Counted from the first letter of the stretch, positions 1 through 9,041 are shown. The stretch: DNA of 64,000 nucleotides from DASWED01 sp036394995 (GCA_036394995.1 DASWED010000089.1:8600-72599), one strand, 5' to 3'. Notes: a model not told the origin generated them from the sequence alone. Made by a program: numbers and translations.

Positions 1-99
1 CGCGGTGTTCCACAGGGGCATGTTCTCGGGGCTGGCGGCGAGCGGGAAGACCTGCCGGCGGGGAAGATCGACAACGATGCTGTCCTCGATCTGGATCAT
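1..99 (-). CDS. SRPBCC-family protein, N-terminal fragment
   Basis: Only the first 33 codons are inside the window; the gene runs off the left edge. The start ATG at 99 is preceded by an AGGAG box near 117-121. The visible peptide begins MIQIEDSIVVDLPRRQVF and continues with a segment ending PENMPLWN. This matches the first strand and helix of SRPBCC (START-like, polyketide-cyclase/CoxG) folds, where strand one is followed by a phrase of the type 'vf.la.dpe...W'. Such proteins bind hydrophobic ligands in a helix-grip cavity; no ligand can be inferred here. It lies downstream of the transketolase on the same strand, about 136 bases away. The family call rests on very little sequence. Confidence 0.5.
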   Translation of the reverse strand, partial: MIQIEDSIVVDLPRRQVFPLAASPENMPLWNTA

Positions 100-235
100 G
101 GTCACACCCCCGAATCTCCTTACCGAACGCTGCGCGCCGGGGGGGCGGCGATGGAAGGACCGTTGGTCCCCCTCCGATCGGGACCTTTGCGATCCGGGAT
201 CGCCGCGGGGCTCTGGACCCGAGGAGCTCGACCGG

Positions 236-2611
236 TCAGGCGGGAACCTTCTCCCCGACGAAGGCACTCAGCGCGAGGTACTGGCTCTCGCCGTCCAGGC
301 CCGCCTCGCGAAGGACCGCGGGGCCGGGGCCGCTCCCCAGGAAGTGACCGTTCCGGAACGGGGACAGGGACGCCTCCCGTCCCCGGGCCGAGGTCACCCA
401 CCGGTACAGCGTCGGCAGCGTGAAGTCCGTGATCCCGACGGCCTCCGCGGCCACGTCCGCCGGGAAGATCCGGTCACGCTCCCGTGGCGGCAGCGCGTCG
501 AACAGCTCCGCGCTGGCCACGTAGTACACGTCGAGGTCGATGCCGTCCGCCAGCAGCAGGGGCAGGGCGTCCTGCACGAACGCGTACGCGACCGCGCTTC
601 CCTGCAGGACCAGGCTGCCGTCCGGACGCCCCGTCGCCGCGCGCAGCCGGTACACGCCCGTTCGAGCCTCGGCCACCGGAGCCAGGCCCAGGCCCTCCCG
701 GTCGACGACGATCTCGGTGGGGCGGGTCACGAACGGGAAGATCACGGCGGGGCGGCGCCGCAGCGCCTCCGTGACCAGCGTCCAGATCTCCGCGGGATCC
801 CACGGCGTCAGCGTGATGGCGGTACCGGCCGGGAAGTTCTCCTGGACGATCTGGAGGGGCTGGGGGTCCGCGTGCGTGGGCCCGTCCTCCCCGGTCTTCA
901 GGCCGGCGTGGGCGCAGATCAGGATGGCCGTCCGGTAGGGGTCACCGAACGCGGCCCGCCGGGCCTGCCCCCCGATGGCGTGCAGCCGAGCCGGGATGTG
1001 GGCGAGCGGCGCGAGGAAGGCCCCGTACGACGAACCGACCCCGATGTGCCGCCCGTACCCGGACAGCCCGCACAGGATCCCGGACATGGCGTCCTCGCAG
1101 ATCCCGCCGGTCGCCAGCAGCCGCGCGTCGGCGTTCGCCTGGAGGTCCAGGAAGCCGGCGGGGAACCCCGCGGCCACGCCGTCCACGCTGGTGGATCCCA
1201 GGAGGTCCGCGGCCGCCGACAGCATCGCGCCGCCGCTGGCCCGGTTGTAGTGGTTCAGCACGCGACCCAGCTCGGCCCGGAGCGTGGTGGCGGTCCCGGG
1301 CCTCAGCTCCAGGGCCTCCGGGACCCGCTCGGCCGCCCCAGGCACCGAGGCGTGGGCGAACACCTCGGCCACGTCGGGCGCGCCGTCACGGGGTCGGCGG
1401 GCCCGCGACGTCAACCGCCGCTTCGAGTCGCGGAGCTTCCCGGCCATCCAGTCGACCATGGCGTCCTCGCGCTCCATGACGCGGCGGACCACGGACAGGG
1501 CGTTCCACAGGCACCGCTCCAGCACCGCCTCACCGCCCTGCAGCCGGCACGGTGGGGATGTGGGGTCGGCACAGGTCGGGAGGGCCTCCCCGGAGCCCTC
1601 CACGAACGGTTCCATGGCCGAGTAGAACTCCGGCGAGCACAGCTTGTGGCCGGCGCCGTGGGACTGGCGTCCCTCGATGCCGTACCGCCACCCCTTGACC
1701 GTGGAGTACACGATCGCCGTGGGCTGTCCGGTGTCGAGCCCGAGCGCCGCTCGCTGGGCCGCCAGGATCTGGCGGAAGTCCTTGCCGTCCGGCACCCACA
1801 CCACGTTCCAGTCCTGGAGCCAGAACAGCTCCCTGGGATCCCACTGCACGTAGTCGCCGGGCTCGTCGCCCGCGCGGCACACCCGGTCCGAGTCGATCGA
1901 CGCCTGGTTCCAGTCCACGTGCACCACAGCGTTGTCGAGCCGCATGGTCCCGGCGGCGGCCAGCGCTTCGGCCACCCGCCCCGGGGTGAGCCCGCCCTCG
2001 CCCTCCACGATGTGGACACGGGGGGCGTCCGGGCCGTACGTGTCGCGAGCCCCCAGGGCCAGGCCGAGGGAGGTGGCCATGCCCACGCCCGACGCGCCGG
2101 TGGCCAGGGGGACGAACGGTGTCGCCGGCGTGGGGTGGCCGTCCAGGGCCCTGGACCCGAATTCCCGGAACAGCGGCGTGTCGGTGATCGGGTTCCGGCG
2201 GAACCCCAGGAGGTCCTCCAGGCGGAGCTGCAGGCGTGGATCGCCCGGGAGGAGATCGGGGGCGGCGATCCGGGCGATCTCGTTGCGCAGGGCCCACATC
2301 GCGTACAGCCCCAGCGCCTTGTGTCCCGCGGCGTAGGAGATCAGGTCGGCGTCGGGCCGGTCCGGCTCGCCGAGGTCGTAGTCCATGGCGTCGAACAGCA
2401 CCGATGCCACGAACCGGCCGGAGGAGATGGAACCCCCCGGATGCCCGGACGTGGGCGCGTAGTTGTAGAGCGCGGTGCACAGCGAGCGATAGATCAGATC
2501 GAACGTCTCGAGGTATGCGAGCTCGGTATCCGGGACCACCTCGGCGGTGACCGCTCCGATCCCCTCGACGTCCACGTACGTGCCGCGGCGCGGCCCGAAA
2601 TCGAATCCCAT
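236..2611 (-). CDS. Transketolase-like thiamine diphosphate enzyme
   Basis: Predicted cytosolic thiamine-diphosphate enzyme of the transketolase family (two-carbon ketol transfer in the pentose phosphate pathway). Visible marks are SGHPGGS at residues 55-60, a GEGGLTPGR segment in place of the usual GDG diphosphate loop, a Gly-rich SHGAGHK segment, and the pyrimidine-domain motif GEDGPTHADPQPLQ in the C-terminal half. At 791 residues it is about 120 longer than classical transketolases. The extra length sits around the linker between the two ThDP domains, so the exact substrate is open; it could belong to a transketolase-like side family. The start ATG at 2611 was chosen for the purine-rich AGAAGGGGG box just upstream; the reading frame stays open for another 117 codons upstream, but without coding character. 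Confidence 0.8.
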   Translation of the reverse strand: MGFDFGPRRGTYVDVEGIGAVTAEVVPDTELAYLETFDLIYRSLCTALYNYAPTSGHPGGSISSGRFVASVLFDAMDYDLGEPDRPDADLISYAAGHKALGLYAMWALRNEIARIAAPDLLPGDPRLQLRLEDLLGFRRNPITDTPLFREFGSRALDGHPTPATPFVPLATGASGVGMATSLGLALGARDTYGPDAPRVHIVEGEGGLTPGRVAEALAAAGTMRLDNAVVHVDWNQASIDSDRVCRAGDEPGDYVQWDPRELFWLQDWNVVWVPDGKDFRQILAAQRAALGLDTGQPTAIVYSTVKGWRYGIEGRQSHGAGHKLCSPEFYSAMEPFVEGSGEALPTCADPTSPPCRLQGGEAVLERCLWNALSVVRRVMEREDAMVDWMAGKLRDSKRRLTSRARRPRDGAPDVAEVFAHASVPGAAERVPEALELRPGTATTLRAELGRVLNHYNRASGGAMLSAAADLLGSTSVDGVAAGFPAGFLDLQANADARLLATGGICEDAMSGILCGLSGYGRHIGVGSSYGAFLAPLAHIPARLHAIGGQARRAAFGDPYRTAILICAHAGLKTGEDGPTHADPQPLQIVQENFPAGTAITLTPWDPAEIWTLVTEALRRRPAVIFPFVTRPTEIVVDREGLGLAPVAEARTGVYRLRAATGRPDGSLVLQGSAVAYAFVQDALPLLLADGIDLDVYYVASAELFDALPPRERDRIFPADVAAEAVGITDFTLPTLYRWVTSARGREASLSPFRNGHFLGSGPGPAVLREAGLDGESQYLALSAFVGEKVPA

Positions 2612-2841
2612 GGCCGAACGCACCCCCTTCTTCGGAGAGCCATCGCGACCATGCGCGATCGGGCTGGGGGCCGTTACGGCCGTTCGGCCCCTCCCGGGGA
2701 TGACCATCGGACCTGCTGAGCGCCGCCCTCGAGGCCCTCCGTCCGCTCGTTCCCGCACTGAAGGGGCACGTCGAGCTGACCGAAGCCGAGACCGGCCTGT
2801 TCGCCGACGTCCTGGAGCGGAGCTCCCTGCTCGCCTCCGAC

Positions 2842-3048
2842 GTGGAGGAGCTTCGCCGGGAGCACGTCGCGATCGGGGACCACCTGCAGGAGCTGATCGA
2901 CCTCCTGGCGTCCCCCGCCGGAGCGGCCGCGGCGCGCGGACGGGTCCGGCAGGCCGTGCCACAGCTGATCGAGGAGTCCGACCGGCACTGCTGCCGGGAG
3001 GACCACTTGATGTTCGAGGCCTACCTGGCGGGGATCGGAGGAGACTGA
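2842..3048 (+). CDS. Hemerythrin-like (HHE) domain protein, start uncertain
   Basis: The only conventional start is GTG at 2842 (68 residues), but the same frame is open and looks coding from 2704. Including that stretch, three hemerythrin helices are recognisable: one with HVELTEAETGLF, one with LRREHVAIGDHL and one with HCCREDHLMF, giving the spaced His/Glu/Asp ligands of a di-iron HHE domain. The first helix with its His is missing, and no ATG, GTG or TTG exists in frame between 2704 and 2841. It is divergent from the transketolase, with under 100 bases between them. It may start at a CTG (2713 or 2716) or be a 5'-truncated remnant. If functional, an oxygen or NO-binding role would be usual for the family. 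Confidence 0.5.
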   Translation: MEELRREHVAIGDHLQELIDLLASPAGAAAARGRVRQAVPQLIEESDRHCCREDHLMFEAYLAGIGGD

Positions 3049-3100
3049 CGGGGCGCCCGGCCGGCTCCTCGTCCGCCCGTCGCGGGCCGATCGCGAGTGA

Positions 3101-3523
3101 TCACGGGAGCAGGCTGACCGAGCCGTCGTCGCGGAGGGTCCAGTCCGGGTTGTGCGCGACCTCCCACGGGTGGCCGTCGGGATCCACGAACACCCCCGAG
3201 TACCCGCCCCAGAACCTCTCGGCGCCCTCCCGGGGGATCTCCGCCCCCGACGCCCGGGCCAGGCTGATGATCGCGTCCACAGCCGCGGGAGACCGGACGT
3301 TGTGGGCCAGCGTCACGCCGCCCCACCCGCCCCCGTCCTCGACGCCGCTGTCCTCCGCCAGGCTCGCTCGGTCCCACAGCGCCACGACCATGCAGCCCGC
3401 CTGGAAGAACACGACGTCGTCACCGGGTGCGGCGCCGGTCGTCCACCCCAGCGCCTCGTAGAACCGGCGTGACCGCTCGAGGTCGCGGACCCCGAGCGTG
3501 ACCAGGCTCAGGCGTTGTTCCAT
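3101..3523 (-). CDS. VOC-family (glyoxalase/bleomycin-resistance-like) protein
   Basis: 140 residues, the normal length for a single-chain vicinal-oxygen-chelate protein with two beta-alpha-beta-beta-beta repeats. The N-terminus MEQRLSLVTLGVRDLERSRR followed by FYEALGW is the classic first repeat. The C-terminal VFVDPDGHPWEVAHNP contains the DPDGxxxE strand that supplies a metal-ligand Glu in active members. These enzymes act on small molecules (isomerases, dioxygenases, antibiotic-binding proteins), and the substrate cannot be read from sequence. The start ATG at 3523 has AGGAG about seven bases upstream. It is divergent from the sthA gene. Confidence 0.85.
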   Translation of the reverse strand: MEQRLSLVTLGVRDLERSRRFYEALGWTTGAAPGDDVVFFQAGCMVVALWDRASLAEDSGVEDGGGWGGVTLAHNVRSPAAVDAIISLARASGAEIPREGAERFWGGYSGVFVDPDGHPWEVAHNPDWTLRDDGSVSLLP

Positions 3524-3666
3524 CGAAGACTCCTCTCGTCGGGGTGATCCATTCTCGCGTTCGCTCCGATCACGCGTCCGATCGCCGGCACCGTACCGGT
3601 TGCGCCCCCGACCAGGTGGGCCTACGGTCTGGTCGTGCTCGGTCGGCCTGTGAGAAGGAGACGGTG

Positions 3667-5070
3667 GTGACGTTCGACTACGACCTCCTGGCGATCGGGT
3701 GCGGGCCGGCCGGCCAGCGAGCGGTGATCCAGGCGGCGAAGCTGGGGAAGCGGGCCGCGGTCGTGGAGCGGCGGCAGGTCGGCGGGGTGTGCGTGATGAG
3801 CGGGACCATCCCGTCGAAGACGCTTCGCGAGGCGGTGATCTATCTCACGGGGCTGGGCCAGCGCGGGATCTACGGGCAGAGCTACCGGCTCAAGGAGGAC
3901 ATCACGATGGAGGACCTCCGGGGCCGGGCCGACGACGTGGTCCGCCGGGAGATCGACGTCATCCGCGACCAGCTGGTCCGCAACCACGTGACCCTGCTCG
4001 AGGGCTCGGCCCGGTTCGCCGATCCCCACACCGTCGTGGTGGAGCGGAAGGACGGGGGCGAACGGCCGGTCACGGCGGAGAGCATCGTGATCGCCTCCGG
4101 CACGAAGCCGGCCCGGCCGCCCTCCGTGGAATTCGACGACCGGACCGTGTTCGACTCCGACGGCCTGGTGGAGATGGACCGGATCCCCGGAGCGCTGGTG
4201 GTGGTGGGCGGCGGAGTGATCGGGATCGAGTACGCCTCGATGTTCGCGGCCCTGGGGACCAAGGTCACGGTGGTGGACATGCGCCGGAGGATCCTGGAAT
4301 TCTGCGACGACGAGATCGTGGAGGGGCTCCAGCACCAGCTCCGGGACCTCGGGGTGACGTTCCGGCTGGGCGAGGAGGTCACCGCCGTGGAATCGCTCGA
4401 CCAGGGGGCGTTGATCGAGCTCGCCAGCGGCAAGCGCATCGCGGCGGAGGCCGTGCTGTACTCGGCCGGCCGGGAGGGCGCCACCGAAGGGCTGGACCTG
4501 GAGCGGGCCGGGCTGTCCGTCGACGAACGGGGCCGGATCCCCGTGGGCCGGACCTTCCGGACGAGCGCTCCCCACATCTACGCGGTGGGCGACGTCATCG
4601 GGTTCCCCAGCCTGGCGGCCACGGCCATGGAGCAGGGTCGCATCGCCGCGCTCGACGCGCTGGGCCAGGAGGTCCGGGACATGCAGGAGCTCCTGCCGAT
4701 CGGGATCTACACGATCCCCGAGATCAGCTTCGTGGGCAGGACCGAGTCCGAGCTCACCGATGCCGCCATCCCGTACGAGGTGGGCATCTCGAGGTACCGC
4801 GAGCTGGCCCGGGGACAGATCCTGGGAGACTCCTACGGCATGCTGAAGATCCTGGTGTCGCAGGAGGACCGGACGCTGCTGGGGGTGCACGTGCTGGGGA
4901 CCGGCGCCACCGAGCTGGTGCACATCGGGCAGGCCGTGATGGGCAACGGCGGGACCCTCGACTACCTGACCGGGGCGGTCTTCAACTACCCGACGCTGGC
5001 AGAGAGCTACAAGGTGGCCGCCCTCGACGCGAACAACAAGCTCCACGCGGTGCGCCGCCTGGCGGGCTGA
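3667..5070 (+). CDS. sthA: Si-specific (soluble) NAD(P)+ transhydrogenase
   Basis: FAD flavoprotein that moves hydride between NADPH and NAD+, balancing the two cofactor pools in the cytosol. It has the disulfide-reductase fold: FAD motif GCGPAG at residues 11-16, NAD motif VVVGGGVIGIEYAS mid-protein, and a C-terminal dimer domain. The redox-active CxxxxC of lipoamide dehydrogenases is broken here: Cys42 is kept but the second position is Thr47 (GGVCVMSGTIPSK). That substitution is the hallmark of SthA and argues against a disulfide reductase. The length of 467 residues matches the family. The second GTG at 3667 was chosen because it sits six bases after AGAAGGAG; a GTG three bases earlier is too close. 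The next gene follows after five bases and is probably co-transcribed. Confidence 0.9.
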   Translation: MTFDYDLLAIGCGPAGQRAVIQAAKLGKRAAVVERRQVGGVCVMSGTIPSKTLREAVIYLTGLGQRGIYGQSYRLKEDITMEDLRGRADDVVRREIDVIRDQLVRNHVTLLEGSARFADPHTVVVERKDGGERPVTAESIVIASGTKPARPPSVEFDDRTVFDSDGLVEMDRIPGALVVVGGGVIGIEYASMFAALGTKVTVVDMRRRILEFCDDEIVEGLQHQLRDLGVTFRLGEEVTAVESLDQGALIELASGKRIAAEAVLYSAGREGATEGLDLERAGLSVDERGRIPVGRTFRTSAPHIYAVGDVIGFPSLAATAMEQGRIAALDALGQEVRDMQELLPIGIYTIPEISFVGRTESELTDAAIPYEVGISRYRELARGQILGDSYGMLKILVSQEDRTLLGVHVLGTGATELVHIGQAVMGNGGTLDYLTGAVFNYPTLAESYKVAALDANNKLHAVRRLAG

Positions 5071-5075
5071 CGACG

Positions 5076-5519
5076 ATGGCGAGAGACTTCGACACCATGG
5101 TGCGGCCCGGGCTGGAGGGGCTGCTCGAACCGGGGGAGACACTGCGGGGCCTGGCCGCCGCGACCTTCCAGAAGACCTTCAGCGGCGGGCTCTACGCGAT
5201 CGGTGTCACCGACCGGCGCCTCATCCTCCAACCGCTCGACCGGAAGCTCCAGCCGAAGAAACCTGCCCGCTCGGTGGGGCGGGCGGACGTGGCCAAGGCC
5301 GAGCTCGGTGGGGCGGGCGGCGGGGACTTCAACGCGGCATCCGCCGTGATGGACGCGGCCGCCCTGACGCTGGTATTGAGGACGACCGACGGGCAGAAGT
5401 TCAAGCTCTCGATGATGCGCGGCAGCGACGGGGTCCTCGGCGGGCTGAGCGGAGGAGCCGCCCAGCTCCAGGGGGTCACCGCCCTCACCGACTGGCTCCG
5501 GGGCGAGCCCGCCGGGTAG
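5076..5519 (+). CDS. Uncharacterised PH-like protein
   Basis: 147 residues, not recognised as a named family. Near residues 40-60 there is a phrase of the type YAIGVTDRRLILQPLDRK, which resembles the central strands of bacterial PH-like domains ('...vltdrRli...'). A Gly/Ala-rich middle is followed by another strand pair (LTLVLRTTDGQKFKLSM). There is no signal peptide or membrane segment, so it should be cytosolic. The ATG lies five bases after the sthA stop, suggesting translational coupling. A role with the transhydrogenase is only guilt by association. Confidence 0.65.
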   Translation: MARDFDTMVRPGLEGLLEPGETLRGLAAATFQKTFSGGLYAIGVTDRRLILQPLDRKLQPKKPARSVGRADVAKAELGGAGGGDFNAASAVMDAAALTLVLRTTDGQKFKLSMMRGSDGVLGGLSGGAAQLQGVTALTDWLRGEPAG

Positions 5520-5607
5520 CCCTCCGCCTCACGGCCCGAGGTGCGTGCCGGTGGCCGAGGAGAGGCGGCCGGAGCCCAAGCGGCCTCGGAGGGGGAGAAT
5601 CTGGCCC

Positions 5608-7152
5608 GTGCTGTTCGAGGACATCGCGCGAGCCTCGGTCGGCGTGGCCGCCACCCCGAAGCGGTTGGAGAAGGTGGCCCGCCTGGCCGAGGCGCTGGGG
5701 CATGCCTCTCCGGACGAGGTGCCGGTCGCCGTGGCCCACCTGTCGGGCGACATCCCCGGCGGGACCATCGGGGTGGGGTGGGCCTCGCTTCGGGACCCTC
5801 CGCCCCCCGCCGCGACCGCCACGCTCCGGGTCCTGGAGGTCCAGCGGGCGTTCGAGGAGCTCCGTTCGACCGCCGGTTCGGGGTCCCAGACCCGGCGGAG
5901 GGCGATCCTGCACGACCTCCTGGCGCGGGCGACGGCCCCGGAGCAGGCCTTCCTTCGGGGGTTGATGCTCGGCGAGATCCGCCAGGGGGCCCTGGAGGGG
6001 TTGATGGTGGAGGCGGTGGCCAGGGCGTCGGGCGTGGGCGCGGCGGAGGTCCGGCGGGCGGCCATGCTCGCCGGAGACCTGGCCCAGGTGGCCCGAACGG
6101 CGGTGGTCGAGGGCCCGGCCGGCCTGGCCCGGTTCCGGCTCACCGTGCTCCGGCCCGTCCAGCCCATGCTGGCCCAGTCGGCCGAGGGCATCGCCGACGC
6201 CCTGGCCCGGATCGGCGGGCCGGCCGCGATGGAGTGGAAGCTCGACGGCGCCAGGCTGCAGGTCCACCGGCTGGGTTCCGAGGTCCGCGCCTTCACCCGG
6301 AACCTCGCCGACGTCACCGACCGGGTTCCCGAGGTCGTGGAGTCCGTCCTGGGCCTCCCGGTGCGGTCCGTCGTGCTGGACGGCGAGGCCATCGCGCTCC
6401 GAGCCACCGGTCGGCCCCACCGGTTCCAGTCGACGATGAGCCGGTTCGGTTCGCAGCTGGAGGTCGAACGGCACCGGGCCGCCACCCCGCTGTCGGCGTT
6501 CTTCTTCGACTGCCTGCACCTCGACGGGGAGGACCTCCTGGACCGGCCCGAACGGGCCCGGTTCGAGGCCATGGCCGCGCGGATCCCCGAGGGCCTCCGG
6601 ATCCCCCGGATCGAGACCGACGACCGTGGGGAGGCGGAGGCGTTCTTCGAACAGGCCATCCAGCGGGGTCACGAGGGCGTGATGGTGAAGGCTCCGGGGT
6701 CGCCGTACGAAGCCGGGCGGCGCGGGGCCACCTGGCTGAAGGTCAAGCGGGCCGACACCCTCGACCTCGTGGTGCTGGCCGCGGAATGGGGTCACGGACG
6801 GCGCCGCGGCTTGTTGTCGAACCTCCATCTGGGGGCCCGGGACCCGGCCTCGGGTGGGTTCGTCATGCTGGGGAAGACGTTCAAGGGGATGACCGACGCC
6901 GTCCTGGCCTGGCAGACGGAACGGTTCCAGCAGATCGAGACCGGCCGCGACCCGTACACCGTGTACGTTCGCCCGGAGCTCGTCGTGGAGGTTGCATTCG
7001 ACGGCGTGCAGGCCAGCACGCGGTACCCGGCCGGACTGGCGCTTCGCTTCGCCCGCATCAAGGGATACCGGCCGGACAAGCGCCCCGAGGACGCCGACAC
7101 CATCGACGCCGTCCGGGCCATCCACGCCCGGGGCGCGGACGAGACAGGATAA
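5608..7152 (+). CDS. lig: ATP-dependent DNA ligase (LigB type)
   Basis: Seals DNA nicks through a ligase-AMP intermediate. The N-terminal all-helical DNA-binding domain (residues 1-190) is followed by the nucleotidyltransferase domain with motif I KLDGARLQVH, catalytic Lys at residue 211, motif III FFFDCLHLDG, motif IV EGVMVKAPGSPYE, motif V WLKVKR, and an OB-fold tail ending in RYPAGLALRF. At 514 residues it is close to mycobacterial LigB, whose N-terminus it resembles. I chose GTG 5608 because GGAGGGGGAG lies ten bases upstream and the protein then begins exactly where LigB homologues begin; an earlier GTG at 5545 adds a basic tail without homology. In actinobacteria this ligase is an accessory to the NAD-dependent enzyme. 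Confidence 0.9.
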   Translation: MLFEDIARASVGVAATPKRLEKVARLAEALGHASPDEVPVAVAHLSGDIPGGTIGVGWASLRDPPPPAATATLRVLEVQRAFEELRSTAGSGSQTRRRAILHDLLARATAPEQAFLRGLMLGEIRQGALEGLMVEAVARASGVGAAEVRRAAMLAGDLAQVARTAVVEGPAGLARFRLTVLRPVQPMLAQSAEGIADALARIGGPAAMEWKLDGARLQVHRLGSEVRAFTRNLADVTDRVPEVVESVLGLPVRSVVLDGEAIALRATGRPHRFQSTMSRFGSQLEVERHRAATPLSAFFFDCLHLDGEDLLDRPERARFEAMAARIPEGLRIPRIETDDRGEAEAFFEQAIQRGHEGVMVKAPGSPYEAGRRGATWLKVKRADTLDLVVLAAEWGHGRRRGLLSNLHLGARDPASGGFVMLGKTFKGMTDAVLAWQTERFQQIETGRDPYTVYVRPELVVEVAFDGVQASTRYPAGLALRFARIKGYRPDKRPEDADTIDAVRAIHARGADETG

Positions 7153-7211
7153 CCCCGCACGGAACGGGGAACGTTCCTCCGAGGACAACCGAGATGTCCG
7201 GAGATGCAGCC

Positions 7212-7316
7212 ATGGCCAGCGCGAAGCAGGTGCAGGCGGCCAAGCGCAAGAACATCGCCGGCCGGTCCCGCATGGGCAAGTGGGACCTGATCCAGGCCAT
7301 CCGCAAGGCGTCGTAA
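7212..7316 (+). CDS. Small 34-residue Rho-N/SAP-like protein
   Basis: A tiny basic protein: MASAKQVQAAKRKNIAGRS followed by RMGKWDLIQAIRKAS. The pattern 'gi.GRSrM.K.dLI.AIr' resembles the helix-turn-helix unit at the N-terminus of Rho termination factor and similar short stress-related proteins. ATG 7212 is nine bases after GGAG; an in-frame ATG at 7194 would add six residues. It sits 60 bases after the ligase stop and is closed by a strong terminator. RNA or DNA binding is an inference from charge and fold only. Confidence 0.55.
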   Translation: MASAKQVQAAKRKNIAGRSRMGKWDLIQAIRKAS

Positions 7317-7343
7317 CAGGGAACGGCGACTCGTTCGGCGAAC

Positions 7344-7386
7344 GCGCCGCTCCACCCGACGCCGCGGTGGAGCGGCGCGGTTCGTT
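7344..7386 (+). terminator. Rho-independent terminator
   Basis: A perfect 12-bp inverted repeat (GCGCCGCTCCAC at 7344-7355 with GTGGAGCGGCGC at 7367-7378) encloses an 11-base loop and is followed by GGTTCGTTTTG. The position right after the small basic protein indicates the end of the sthA-ligase-side transcription. Confidence 0.75.
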
Positions 7387-7478
7387 TTGCCCGACCCCGT
7401 GGAGGGAATACCGGACCCGAACCGAACGCCGACTCACCGGGCGCGAGGTCGCCCGCGCCGAAAGAGGGGTTGCCCGTG

Positions 7479-9041
7479 ATGCGCACGCTCCGAGCCGTCC
7501 TCGCCGTGGCCCTGGTGGGGGCCGCCCTCACGATGGTCGCCGGCCCCGCGGCGGCCCACAACGAACGGTCGGTGGAGTCGCCGCCCCGGCCGGGGCCGTG
7601 GCCGGACGTCGACCGTGTCCAGCCGCACGTGGTGGTGTGCAAGGCCTCCAGCGAGCCCACCGCCTCGGAACGTTCGACGTACCTGAACCGGATCGCGGCC
7701 ACGCGGGGCGAGGCCCGTTCCTACTGGCAGGCCCGGCTGGCAAACTGGAAGCTCAACGCGGTCCTGTGGCCGCAGTGCCGGTTCCACGACATCCAGGCCG
7801 CGGTGAACGCCGTGGCCGGTCACCGCGACATCCTGGTCATGCCGGGGGAGTACGAGGAGTACCCCAGCCGGAAGGCCCCCGACCTCCCGGCCGACGGCTC
7901 GGACGGAACGTACTCCTACGACTTCCAGAAGGCCCACCCGAACGCGATCAACCTCGTCGGGATCATCGGCAAGCCGTCGATCACGTTGCAGGGCACCGGG
8001 TTCGACCGTGACGACGTCGTGATCGACGCCGGGTTCAGCAAGCACGTGGGGATCCGGGTCGACCGTTCGAACGGGTTCATCGCCCGGAACTTCACGGTGG
8101 AGCACGCCGTGGAGCACGGCCTGTACACGATCGAGTCGGACACGTACCTGTACGACGACGTGGCGGGGAAGTACAGCGGCGAGTACCAGCTGTTCGGGTT
8201 CGCCTCCGACCACGGGATCATCCAGAACTGCGAGGCGGTCGGCGGGGGAGACTCCGGGATCTACGTGGGCGGCGCGCCGGACAGCGGACGCATCAACACG
8301 ATCGTGCAGAACTGCCGGATCCACCACAACGTCCTGGGGTTCTCCGGCACGAACGCCAACTACGTCGTGCTCCGCGACAACGACTGGTACGACAACGCCA
8401 CCGGGATCGTGGTCGATGCCGAGTCCGACCACCCGAACTACCCGCCGGGCCACGTCCGGATGGTCGGGAACCGCGTCTACAACAACAACTTCAACGTGTA
8501 CTCCCCGAAGTCGAACGTGAAGCCCATCGGGTTCACGCGGGACACCATTCACGCCCCGGTCGGCACCGGCATCGTCATGGCGTCGTTCAACCACTCGCTG
8601 ATCCGGGGGAACTGGATCTGGAACAACCACGCGCTGGGCATCGGGCTGTCGTCCCTCGAGGTGGAGGATCGCGGCGCGACCGCGACGTACGACACCATCG
8701 TGGGGAACTGGATGACCAGGCCCGGCGGGATCGAGTCCCCCAACGGCACCGACCTGTTCTGGGACGGCATCGGCGAGGGGAACTGCTGGGACCCGAACCA
8801 CGGTGCGAGCTCCACGCCGGAGAGCCTGCCCCGGTGCGACTCGGCGTTCGCCGAGAACGGCCTGCCGAACCCCGCGGAGCCGAATGCGCAGAACATCGCC
8901 ATCGAGGGCGGCCTGATCGTGATGGACCCGGACAAGGGCGAGCTGGTGTGCGACCACACGGGAACGGAACCCTGCCCCTCCGGCCCCGGCCCCAAGGAGG
9001 GCGACAACACCCGCGAGGGCGACGACCCCGACGACTACTGA
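7479..9041 (+). CDS. Secreted right-handed beta-helix protein
   Basis: 520 residues with a clean Sec signal peptide (MRTLRAVLAVALVGAALTMV then AGPAAA). The body has the repeating rungs of a parallel beta-helix (NosD/pectate-lyase-like): GIRVDRSNGFIARNFTVEHA, GIIQNCEAVGGGDSGIYVGG, NTIVQNCRIHHNVLGFSG, VVLRDNDWYDNATGIVV, HVRMVGNRVYNNNFNVYS and SLIRGNWIWNNHALGIG. Such proteins bind or cleave polysaccharides or act as surface scaffolds; I see no certain catalytic set. The tail is acidic and low-complexity. ATG 7479 follows GAGGGG by nine bases. It has its own upstream terminator and is probably monocistronic. Confidence 0.85.
   Translation: MRTLRAVLAVALVGAALTMVAGPAAAHNERSVESPPRPGPWPDVDRVQPHVVVCKASSEPTASERSTYLNRIAATRGEARSYWQARLANWKLNAVLWPQCRFHDIQAAVNAVAGHRDILVMPGEYEEYPSRKAPDLPADGSDGTYSYDFQKAHPNAINLVGIIGKPSITLQGTGFDRDDVVIDAGFSKHVGIRVDRSNGFIARNFTVEHAVEHGLYTIESDTYLYDDVAGKYSGEYQLFGFASDHGIIQNCEAVGGGDSGIYVGGAPDSGRINTIVQNCRIHHNVLGFSGTNANYVVLRDNDWYDNATGIVVDAESDHPNYPPGHVRMVGNRVYNNNFNVYSPKSNVKPIGFTRDTIHAPVGTGIVMASFNHSLIRGNWIWNNHALGIGLSSLEVEDRGATATYDTIVGNWMTRPGGIESPNGTDLFWDGIGEGNCWDPNHGASSTPESLPRCDSAFAENGLPNPAEPNAQNIAIEGGLIVMDPDKGELVCDHTGTEPCPSGPGPKEGDNTREGDDPDDY

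Noticed and set aside
5..2719. A 904-codon open frame antisense to the transketolase
   Set aside because: High GC removes stop codons on the opposite strand. The translation is rich in Arg, Gly and His without motifs, while the minus strand has clear enzyme motifs.
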